Source of the DNA: Nitrososphaerota archaeon
Lineage (GTDB): Archaea > Thermoproteota > Nitrososphaeria > Nitrososphaerales > Nitrosopumilaceae
DNA: 35,047 nucleotides
Direction: 5' to 3'
Assembly (NCBI GenBank): GCA_029782475.1
Contig: JARPSM010000078.1
Location: 1 to 35,047, forward strand
Shown here in pieces: positions 10,206 to 16,328 of the stretch (position 1 is its first letter; every line of letters starts with the position of its first letter). Below the pieces are notes generated by a model that ran no database searches, was not told the origin of the DNA, and saw only the letters and a list, made by a program, of their open reading frames with translations. The position numbers were made by a program, and so were the translations under genes.

Positions 10206-10763
10206 ATGGGACTAAGAGGCCGTATAATAGCCTTGATTTGTGTGACTTTATTCCTAAATATGCCATTGTATAGTTCAGTTCCTTATGGTGAAGGATTGGT
10301 TGAATACGCGGATCGGGCTTATTCAACTAGTTGGTATAATGCAACTACCCATATACCTGAATGTGTGTTGTCAGGTAACTCTTGCTTTGAAGGATTTGCA
10401 GACGGTATGGCTGTATTCGTTATCTTCTCGGCCAGTTTCTGGATTCCAAGCATTATAATTATTTTCATAATCCGTGGAGAGATAAAATATCGTATTTGTA
10501 AGATATGTAACAAGAAAATGAAAGGTAGTAGTAGTATTATATCCCATATGAAACGTGATCATCCTTTATGTTGTCCCATTTGTATTACTCAATTCAACGA
10601 TTCTATTTCACGTACTTGTCATGATCTAATTCAACATTCTGGCACAAAAAATCAATTAAACTGCCCAATATGTGGACATCTGTCATGGTCTGGAGGTGGT
10701 GGACTTGCATCAGCTCACCTTTATAATCATATTGTTACTAGACATCCAAAAATTTTTGGGTAA
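10206..10763 (+). CDS. Membrane-anchored protein with three C2H2-like zinc fingers
   Basis: 185 residues. The N-terminus (6-22) is a hydrophobic signal or anchor. A second hydrophobic segment at 67-89 (MAVFVIFSASFWIPSIIIIF) is followed by RGEIKYR, so the C-terminal half is probably cytoplasmic by the positive-inside rule. That half carries three Zn-binding units: C98/C101/H114/H119, C123/C126/H139/H144 and C153/C156/H175/H180. The first two have ordinary C2H2 finger spacing; the third has a longer glycine-rich loop. The loop between the two membrane segments has two cysteines (C53, C60) that could form a disulfide. The gene sits next to the repeat-rich region and reads away from it. I do not know a named family with this layout. 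A membrane-tethered DNA- or RNA-binding sensor is a reasonable inference. Confidence 0.75.
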   Translation: MGLRGRIIALICVTLFLNMPLYSSVPYGEGLVEYADRAYSTSWYNATTHIPECVLSGNSCFEGFADGMAVFVIFSASFWIPSIIIIFIIRGEIKYRICKICNKKMKGSSSIISHMKRDHPLCCPICITQFNDSISRTCHDLIQHSGTKNQLNCPICGHLSWSGGGGLASAHLYNHIVTRHPKIFG

Positions 10764-10859
10764 TATAGTAAGCACAAGTTTGTGAGTTATTTTCAAGATA
10801 ATCTCATCAGTCATAATTGCCTAGGTAAAATTTTTCAATCTCTAGTTTTTTGATGATTT

Positions 10860-10964
10860 TTAATTCGTGAACTTTATCTTTTGGCTATAAATTATGATAA
10901 TTGCTCCAATTACTGTAATAACCACTAGTGCAATAATCCACAAAGTAATAAAATTAATTTCCAC
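10860..10964 (-). CDS. Small single-pass membrane peptide (34 residues)
   Basis: A GTG-started frame encodes VEINFITLWIIALVV, continues through about 23 uninterrupted hydrophobic residues, and ends YSQKIKFTN. An acidic/polar start, one membrane helix and a basic tail make a sensible small membrane protein, and the rest of the gap is noncoding. There is no ATG upstream before an in-frame stop. It lies just after the recombinase gene on the same strand (51 bases). It could be a chance frame, so confidence is moderate to low. Confidence 0.4.
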   Translation of the reverse strand: MEINFITLWIIALVVITVIGAIIIIYSQKIKFTN

Positions 10965-11014
10965 AATATACGGGAAAATTTGAAATGTTAAACATTAAAC
11001 ACAGTTTAGATTAA

Positions 11015-11971
11015 TCATTTGAAATTAAGGTATAATGAGGATTCAACCTTATCATATTGTCGCCTTAATGATTCAGGGGAATAATCAGTATAGTGTTTTG
11101 ATATAATTTGTTGATTAATTCGGCCACAAAAAGCGTTAATGTATTTGTCCTGAATTTTTACATCCGTACATTTTTCAGTAAATGCAGTTCTTAATAGATG
11201 AGGATTAATCTTAACCCCTGATTCTAATGAGATTCGTTTAAACTCTTCCTGGATTAACTTGTAGGAAATCTCAAAGAGTATAGAGTCATTATCAAGATTA
11301 TATCTGTCAATATGTTCGGTTAAAAATCTAGCCGTTTGTTCAGTAAAGAAACTAATCCATGATTCCTTAATGTTGGATTCGTGAATTTCAGTGGCATTAA
11401 TCATATTTGTTTCAAAGTCAATATTAGAGACTTTAAGGGCTAAAATTTCACTTATTCTCAATCCTGAATTATACATTAAGAGAAATATTAACCACGTTGG
11501 ATAATTTAGAGAAACGCAAAAATTCGTTAATTCCTGAACATTAGGAATTTTCTTAATTTTTGCCTTTTCTTTTTTGAATTCAAACTCATTAATCCAATTT
11601 CCTAAATTTAGATAATCTCTAAGATATTTCCTTAATGCTTTTACCTGATTTGACTTCCAAGAATTCTTGTCATTTGAATCTAAATAATTTTTGACAGTAT
11701 CTGGATCTATGATCCCTTTTGAGAATGTTAAGAATCCACGAATAACGGATTTATGATTATTAATTGTGGTTTGAATTAATTTCTTTTGAATCGCGTATTT
11801 TTCATACTCATTAATGCTATTTTCAATATCTGAAATTTCAAGAAATTTATCAGGTAAAATGTTGAGTGATTTTTTGATTAAATTGATATCATCCTGCAAA
11901 TTATCTATTTTTTGATTTTGATTTTTCACTGTATCTCTAATTGAATAGAGTATATTTTCTATATTAGACAT
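11015..11971 (-). CDS. Tyrosine recombinase/integrase (318 residues)
   Basis: Phage-integrase-type site-specific recombinase. The catalytic domain shows the first Arg in NSGLRISEILAL (about 169-180), the HLLR box (about 258-261) and the nucleophilic tyrosine in KHYTDYSPESLRRQY near 297-300. The third-position His/Trp box is poorly conserved (FCGRINQQIISKHY). A SAM-like N-terminal core-binding domain precedes it (about 55-135). The first 40 residues form a predicted coiled coil (NQKIDNLQDDINLIKK). The ATG overlaps the end of the upstream HNH gene by 8 bases, so the two are one transcript. It acts on DNA by strand exchange, integrating or excising an element or inverting a segment. Its target is unknown. 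Confidence 0.85.
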   Translation of the reverse strand: MSNIENILYSIRDTVKNQNQKIDNLQDDINLIKKSLNILPDKFLEISDIENSINEYEKYAIQKKLIQTTINNHKSVIRGFLTFSKGIIDPDTVKNYLDSNDKNSWKSNQVKALRKYLRDYLNLGNWINEFEFKKEKAKIKKIPNVQELTNFCVSLNYPTWLIFLLMYNSGLRISEILALKVSNIDFETNMINATEIHESNIKESWISFFTEQTARFLTEHIDRYNLDNDSILFEISYKLIQEEFKRISLESGVKINPHLLRTAFTEKCTDVKIQDKYINAFCGRINQQIISKHYTDYSPESLRRQYDKVESSLYLNFK

Positions 11972-12587
11972 TTTGAATTAATGGATTCTTTTTTATGATG
12001 TATTTTTTACCCTCGATTTTAGTTATTTCATAACTTCCTCTTGAGCTTGCTAACATAGCTATATGTTTTCTAATGGTAGTTTGTGATCCATGTCCTACTT
12101 CCTCTTGGCATAATAGAGCAATTGAATCCAAAGTATCCTGATATTGTAATTTGTCAATTTTTGATAATTCAGATTCTAAATAATTTTTTGTTATGTGAAA
12201 AAATCTAGTATTTGATTCTATTTCTGGATGTTGAAAATCTTCATTATATCTCTCGATTTTTTGAGGTTTGATTTTCTCTCTCTCACTCACTAAAACCCCA
12301 GTTCGTTCATTTTCTTTTAATTGGTCTTTTGCCATTATCTGCCAGTCAGAAAAATTCTTTTTTCGTTGGTTGCATATTTTATGACATAATACTATATTTT
12401 CAATTCTGTTATCGTATTCTTTATTATTTAGATGGTCATATTCCATGAAATAAGGATTTTTGTGTCCATTATGCTCATGTACATTCTCTCTAAATGCTTC
12501 TTTACAGTAAAAACATAATTCACCATGCACTCTTTTTAATATGGGTATCCATTTTCTTTTTTGCTTTGTAGTTATTCTATTAGTCAT
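11964..12587 (-). CDS. HNH endonuclease with C-terminal helical/winged-helix-like domain
   Basis: 207 residues. The N-terminal third is an HNH nuclease domain: C25/C28, the DH of MEYDHLNN (D51, H52), the Asn-rich segment EYDNRIENIVLC, and C68/C72 as the second Zn pair. The middle is polar. The C-terminal 60 residues (DSIALLCQEEVGHGSQTTIRKHIAML, then EITKIEGKKYIIKK) read like a winged helix with a beta hairpin. The gene overlaps the downstream tyrosine recombinase by 8 bases and follows a small Cys-containing gene by 42 bases. It probably nicks or cuts DNA. Coupling to a recombinase suggests a mobile-element function, but a role in defence or regulation is possible. Confidence 0.8.
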   Translation of the reverse strand: MTNRITTKQKRKWIPILKRVHGELCFYCKEAFRENVHEHNGHKNPYFMEYDHLNNKEYDNRIENIVLCHKICNQRKKNFSDWQIMAKDQLKENERTGVLVSEREKIKPQKIERYNEDFQHPEIESNTRFFHITKNYLESELSKIDKLQYQDTLDSIALLCQEEVGHGSQTTIRKHIAMLASSRGSYEITKIEGKKYIIKKNPLIQNV

Positions 12588-12629
12588 GGTATTTTTTTCC
12601 TATGAGAGAGAAAATTTTATTATCAAAAT

Positions 12630-12773
12630 TTAACATGATCTAACCTCTTGATTTTTTCTAGTTATTTCGTATAAACAAAACTGGAGTTCTTTGTCAGTAT
12701 GGATTTTTAGCAATTTATCACAATTACCACAAATTTTATCTCTATTTTTCTGGATTATTTTATTTTGAATCAT
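12630..12773 (-). CDS. Small Cys-containing protein (47 residues) upstream of the HNH gene
   Basis: An ATG-started frame encodes a basic protein with CGNC at residues 15-18 and further cysteines at 33 and 47, flanked by lysine-rich helices. This is enough for one zinc knuckle. It lies 42 bases ahead of the HNH nuclease on the same strand and fills an otherwise empty gap, which supports it being real. The first residues, MIQNKIIQKNRDK, are typical of small DNA- or RNA-binding proteins. No family is recognised. Confidence 0.5.
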   Translation of the reverse strand: MIQNKIIQKNRDKICGNCDKLLKIHTDKELQFCLYEITRKNQEVRSC

Positions 12774-12838
12774 TTTGTTTCTTCACTTATAATACTCAAA
12801 GCTACCCTTTTTACCCAACTCTACCATTTTCTAACTAA

Positions 12839-13537
12839 ATGAAAGATGAATTAGCCTTGTTGGATAAGAAAATAGTCGACTTGATTTTATCACGTTATAA
12901 GCTCCTTAGACAAAATGGTAGACAAAATATCCAAGAGACTAAAAGAATATCCAAGTCCAAGCGTGACGTTATATCTAAAATGAAAAGTGTATTGTCTGCA
13001 TATGATAACATCGGGGAAATTATGAAAGTAGGAATGATTACACCAGAAAAAATCTCTGAGCCTCGATACAATGTTAAAGATAATCTTGAATATATTAGAG
13101 AAATACATTCTAAACTAGATAAAAAAATTATAATTAATACGTTAGAGTTTAATTTAATTCAAAGAAAAGATGATCTAGAATATTTTAAGAACATACAAAG
13201 AGAAATAACATTTGGAGTTTTCGATGAAAAGTCTTTGAATAAATTATTGGATTCCATCTTTATGTTCCATCCAAAAAAATCAATTAATGTCATAGGGGAT
13301 CAAGACATAGTTAACAACGAAAATGAACTAACATCTGAATACTATCAAGAAATACATAAAGCAAAATATCACGAATTGGCTTATTTGCTGGTCAAACGTG
13401 GCATGGATGAAATTATTAAAAATCTTGATTCTAAAGAAGATAAATTAATCATTGAAAATTTTTTGTATACTGTGAACATAGTAAAAAGATTGAGCTATAG
13501 AACAGACATTAAGACATCGCCACAAACAGAAGATTAA
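12839..13537 (+). CDS. Unknown helical protein (232 residues) converging on the second integrase
   Basis: A lysine- and isoleucine-rich, almost wholly helical protein. The first 50 residues (KDELALLDKKIVDLILSRY, then RISKSKRDVISKMKSVL) look like a coiled coil with a basic face. The C-terminal part, HELAYLLVKRGMDEIIKNL, is again amphipathic. No catalytic motif, signal or membrane segment is seen. The stop codon overlaps the stop of the facing tyrosine recombinase by 3 bases, so the two genes end back to back. The start is the first ATG. No TATA box stands out clearly. It could be an accessory factor of the integrated element. I do not recognise the family. Confidence 0.7.
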   Translation: MKDELALLDKKIVDLILSRYKLLRQNGRQNIQETKRISKSKRDVISKMKSVLSAYDNIGEIMKVGMITPEKISEPRYNVKDNLEYIREIHSKLDKKIIINTLEFNLIQRKDDLEYFKNIQREITFGVFDEKSLNKLLDSIFMFHPKKSINVIGDQDIVNNENELTSEYYQEIHKAKYHELAYLLVKRGMDEIIKNLDSKEDKLIIENFLYTVNIVKRLSYRTDIKTSPQTED

Positions 13538-14658
13538 TTTTTACATTTAATTTCTCTAAGATTTAATTCTTCAATAATATCTAGGACATCAGAATATCTT
13601 TTTTCTAATTTTCCATAATCTTTTTGTTGTCTATCATTTTGATATTTCAAAGCCTCTATTATTTCATCTTGTTTTTTGTCTTTTTCATCATCATAAATTA
13701 ATAAATCTGATTCATATTTCATATAGTAAGATAATTTTTCATCATCAGTTAATTTATCATACATGGCTAAATCTTTAGAATTTCCTTGTCCTGCAAAATA
13801 TTTAGCTAAAATTGGGTCATGACGATTAAATCTAGTAATAAAATATGCTCTAAGACTATGTGAGGATATCATGCTTTTACCAGTTTCAGATTTTTTATAT
13901 AGATTGCATTTTTTCAAGTATCTAACTATAGCTTGCTGATAAGGCTCTCCAATATTGATGGCATTAGGTTTTCCGGTGGAAAATATCAAATCTTCATCAT
14001 CTTTAGTTTTCAGCAATTCTATGATCTTGGATGTTATTTCTCTACTTAGAAAAATAGTCCTTGCTTTTTTCCTCTTTGTTATGCTAGATGGTATTTTTAC
14101 CATAATTCTTTTTTTAGATGTATCAAAATGTTTTTTTCGTAACTGCAACATCTCCCCCCGTCTCATGCCTCCTGATAACTGAGCCAATATTCTCAATCGA
14201 TTAAGATGACTAGCATGACTTAGAATTTGCTTAATTTCATATTTTGTAAGTGCATATCCTTCCTTAGTTTCAGTAATTGGAAAATCTAGATTATCCTTAA
14301 CATCCTCAGAATATAGTTCAATTTTCTGATATTTTAGATATTTTTTAACACATGAAAAATACATACGAATCATATTAGTTGGGTGTTTCCGTTCAACGTT
14401 CCAATTTATCCAATCTTGTAGAGAATCAAATAATTGATCTTGTGTGGCTATTCTATATTCTTCAATCATTTGTTTTTCTGAAACTTTGTATTTTTCAAGG
14501 CAAAATCTATCAAAATTCTTTATTGCATTATTGATATTTTTTTGATAGTTGAGAGATTTGGATTTTATTTTTTGATCAAAACTAACTCTGTTCCTAGTTG
14601 TGGATAAAATTGTCGACATCATAGAATTATCGACTAATTTATTACTTAAACCTATCAT
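13534..14658 (-). CDS. Tyrosine recombinase/integrase (374 residues)
   Basis: Integrase family protein with an intact catalytic domain: SGGMRRGEMLQL with the first Arg (about 163-174), a beta-hairpin lysine near ITKRKKARTIFLS, the HSLRAYFITRF box (about 268-278), GQGNSKDLAMYDKL holding the tyrosine nucleophile (near 299), and a long charged coiled-coil tail (about 325-374). The position after HxxR that is usually His/Trp reads GQG. Residues 30-130 form the core-binding domain. The ATG (14658) lies inside the spacer of a 7-bp inverted repeat and 43 bases from the divergent Lrp-like gene, so the gene sits at a likely chromosome/element junction. It differs enough from the 318-residue recombinase nearby that the two are not a recent duplicate. 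Confidence 0.87.
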   Translation of the reverse strand: MIGLSNKLVDNSMMSTILSTTRNRVSFDQKIKSKSLNYQKNINNAIKNFDRFCLEKYKVSEKQMIEEYRIATQDQLFDSLQDWINWNVERKHPTNMIRMYFSCVKKYLKYQKIELYSEDVKDNLDFPITETKEGYALTKYEIKQILSHASHLNRLRILAQLSGGMRRGEMLQLRKKHFDTSKKRIMVKIPSSITKRKKARTIFLSREITSKIIELLKTKDDEDLIFSTGKPNAINIGEPYQQAIVRYLKKCNLYKKSETGKSMISSHSLRAYFITRFNRHDPILAKYFAGQGNSKDLAMYDKLTDDEKLSYYMKYESDLLIYDDEKDKKQDEIIEALKYQNDRQQKDYGKLEKRYSDVLDIIEELNLREIKCKN

Positions 14659-14670
14659 TTTTCATAGGTT
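14649..14670. repeat. Inverted repeat over the integrase start codon
   Basis: AACCTAT (14649-14655) and ATAGGTT (14664-14670) are exact reverse complements separated by 8 bases, and the integrase ATG (14658-14656) is in the spacer. Such a site could be an operator for autoregulation or a core recombination site. TCGA-containing words (GTCGACAT, ATCGACTA, AGTCGATT) recur at 14613, 14630 and 14681 around it. Confidence 0.6.
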
Positions 14671-14701
14671 TATTGATATAGTCGATTTATCTAATTTCTG
14701 T

Positions 14702-14941
14702 ATGGCAACAGCTTATGTTTTAATAAACTGTGAACTAGGTTCTGAAGAAGCTATTATCCAGCAACTAAAGGGCTTAGAAGGTGTGAAAGAAGTTCATGGA
14801 ACTTTTGGTGCATATGATATTTTGGCCAAGATCGAATCTGACACTGTTGAAAAACTTAGAGAAACAATTACCTGGAAAATCAGGAAAATTGAAAAGATTC
14901 GCTCAACTCTTACCTTGATGGGTATTGAAGGTCAAACATAA
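14702..14941 (+). CDS. Stand-alone Lrp/AsnC effector (RAM) domain protein
   Basis: 79 residues beginning MATAYVLINCELGSEE. The pattern alpha/beta with ...GVKEVHGTFGAYDILAKIES... and RKIEKIRSTLTLMG is that of the Lrp/AsnC ligand-binding (RAM) domain, with no helix-turn-helix. Such single-domain members are frequent in archaea and bind small effectors or pair with full-length Lrp regulators. The ATG at 14702 is chosen over an upstream in-frame TTG (14600) because the family starts here and a TATA-like TTTATTGATATA lies about 27 bases before it. Read divergently from the integrase, it looks like the first gene of the conserved chromosome to the right. Confidence 0.88.
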   Translation: MATAYVLINCELGSEEAIIQQLKGLEGVKEVHGTFGAYDILAKIESDTVEKLRETITWKIRKIEKIRSTLTLMGIEGQT

Positions 14942-14959
14942 ACACCCTTTTTTCTTATT

Positions 14960-15529
14960 ATGATTCTACATTTTATTTTTGTAGTACCTGAGGAAGATCG
15001 TGAAAAACGGCAGTTAGAATTTGAATATGTTAAAAAAATGAGTAAGTTTTTTCAAGTTTGGTTAAAAGAAAAATTTGGCCAAGATTATGAGATTCAATGT
15101 GATGAGATGATTACATCTCCTAGAAGTATTCTTCAACGTCTTGATACACACACGTTAGTACGAGATCATTATCAACGTGGTGATGATATTTACCATTTCT
15201 ATCTAACTCATTTCAAACCTTGGTGGACTGATTGTACTTGTGATGGATATCATGCTGAAAATTTTGGAATGGCATTTTGGCAATCTCCAAAAGAACCTAA
15301 TGATACTTTATTTCTTGCAGAAAAAAATTGTACAACTGTATCACATGAACTAGTTCACGAAATGTTGAGAATTACTGGACATAAAAAATTCATTCAGGAT
15401 GTACATGATGTATGGACTAAACATCTTTTTGAAGAGTTAGAATTTGAACAATACGGTGAAGATTTTAAAAAAACTAATGACAAACCAATGTTTTTAGCAA
15501 TGGATACTTTACAATTTAATTTAAAATAA
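14960..15529 (+). CDS. Putative HExxH zinc metalloprotein, unknown family
   Basis: 189 residues, no signal peptide or membrane segment. The segment VSHELVHEMLRITGHKKF contains HELVH (129-133), the gluzincin/zincin-type Zn-binding motif with E130 as general base. Candidate third ligands are H141, H149 (in QDVHD) and H155. Aromatic and Cys residues cluster before it (YHFYLTHFKPWWTDCTCDGYH, split here by position 78-98), which may shape a substrate pocket. The gene follows the Lrp-like gene by 18 bases on the same strand. A cytosolic metallopeptidase or related hydrolase is inferred from the motif alone. The family is not recognised. Confidence 0.75.
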   Translation: MILHFIFVVPEEDREKRQLEFEYVKKMSKFFQVWLKEKFGQDYEIQCDEMITSPRSILQRLDTHTLVRDHYQRGDDIYHFYLTHFKPWWTDCTCDGYHAENFGMAFWQSPKEPNDTLFLAEKNCTTVSHELVHEMLRITGHKKFIQDVHDVWTKHLFEELEFEQYGEDFKKTNDKPMFLAMDTLQFNLK

Positions 15530-15540
15530 AATATTTACAA

Positions 15541-16173
15541 TTAACATTTGGTAACTGAATAAATATTGTTTTCAAAATTTGCAGTTTTAAAATCTAGTTT
15601 GTTTTCTGGATCATTAGTTCTTGATTTACTTAATGTTTCAAGTTCTACAAGGGCATCTCCTCTGAATCCTACTGAAGAACCATAAATCCCATCAGTTAAC
15701 ATGGTGCCGTGATCTCCTTTTTTGATATCATCTACCATATCATAAAACCTGGTTGTTTCTTTTTTGTTTACTGGATTTCCTGTTGCTTTGTTGTATGCAA
15801 CTGCTATGTACATTCCATTGTTTTTTACTGCGACAGGAATTTTATGGTTTTTACCTGTAGCACCTGGAATTGTATCGTTGACTATAACTTCACATTTATG
15901 ATACATGCTTGATACATATGCAAAGAATCTGTATTGGGCATATTTTCCTGCAGAATCTTCTTCACATCCAACAAAAACTTTGTGTAATAATTCCAAAGCA
16001 TCATCATTCATACTTTGTAATCTATCATCTATTCTTCCTCTTTCAAGAAGCTCTGATTTGCATTCTTTTGCAACCAAAACTAAAATGAAATCTGGTAAAT
16101 TATAATTTTTGAGAGCTGCAACAAATGCACCTGCCTGTGACATGCCAAATTTTGGGAATCCTTTATTGACCAT
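15541..16173 (-). CDS. Unknown conserved-looking protein (210 residues), possible nuclease-fold
   Basis: Cytosolic protein with a helical N-terminal half (LVAKECKSELLERGRIDDRL, MNDDALELLHKVFVG) and an alpha/beta C-terminal half. The run IPVAVKNNGMYIAVAYNK, a helix (FYDMVDDIK), then GIYGSSVGFRGDALVELE has the order of a restriction-endonuclease-like (Mrr) core, beta-hairpin then helix then strand. The acidic residue expected in the first strand is not evident, so a catalytic role is doubtful. It converges with the HExxH gene (11 bases between stops) and diverges from aconitase. The start is ATG, with a TATA-like TTTTCTAAAT about 25 bases upstream. Function unknown. Confidence 0.7.
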   Translation of the reverse strand: MVNKGFPKFGMSQAGAFVAALKNYNLPDFILVLVAKECKSELLERGRIDDRLQSMNDDALELLHKVFVGCEEDSAGKYAQYRFFAYVSSMYHKCEVIVNDTIPGATGKNHKIPVAVKNNGMYIAVAYNKATGNPVNKKETTRFYDMVDDIKKGDHGTMLTDGIYGSSVGFRGDALVELETLSKSRTNDPENKLDFKTANFENNIYSVTKC

Positions 16174-16234
16174 AATTATACCTCAATTTAGAAAATTTAC
16201 TGCTCTCTAACACTGTATTGAAAAGCAGTATTTG

Positions 16235-16243
16235 GCTTATAAT
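16235..16243 (+). promoter_or_regulatory. Candidate TATA box upstream of aconitase
   Basis: GCTTATAATTG (about 16235-16245) is a good archaeal TATA match. It would start transcription near 16265, giving a leader of about 60 bases to the preferred GTG, or about 12 to the alternative TTG at 16278. A weaker AAATATTAAA at 16295-16304 sits about 30 bases before the GTG. Confidence 0.4.
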
Positions 16244-16328
16244 TGTTGAGAATTTACACGCCTATTGAAGGCATTTTTTGAATTTCTCAATTGTAAATAT
16301 TAAATTCGGGATTAATTTATTGCATTTT

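Noticed and set aside
14600-14701. N-terminal extension of the Lrp-like protein from TTG 14600
   Set aside because: It would overlap the integrase start region and adds residues foreign to the family. The ATG at 14702 has suitable TATA spacing.
9136-14701. Matching att direct repeats for the integrases
   Set aside because: I searched by eye for words shared between the 14640-14700 junction and the rest of the island and found only short, weak matches such as GATATAGT. The left end is probably outside the window.
16278-16328. Extended aconitase start at TTG 16278
   Set aside because: The 17 added residues do not resemble the family N-terminus. The GTG at 16329 gives normal length and has an AT-rich box 30 bases upstream.
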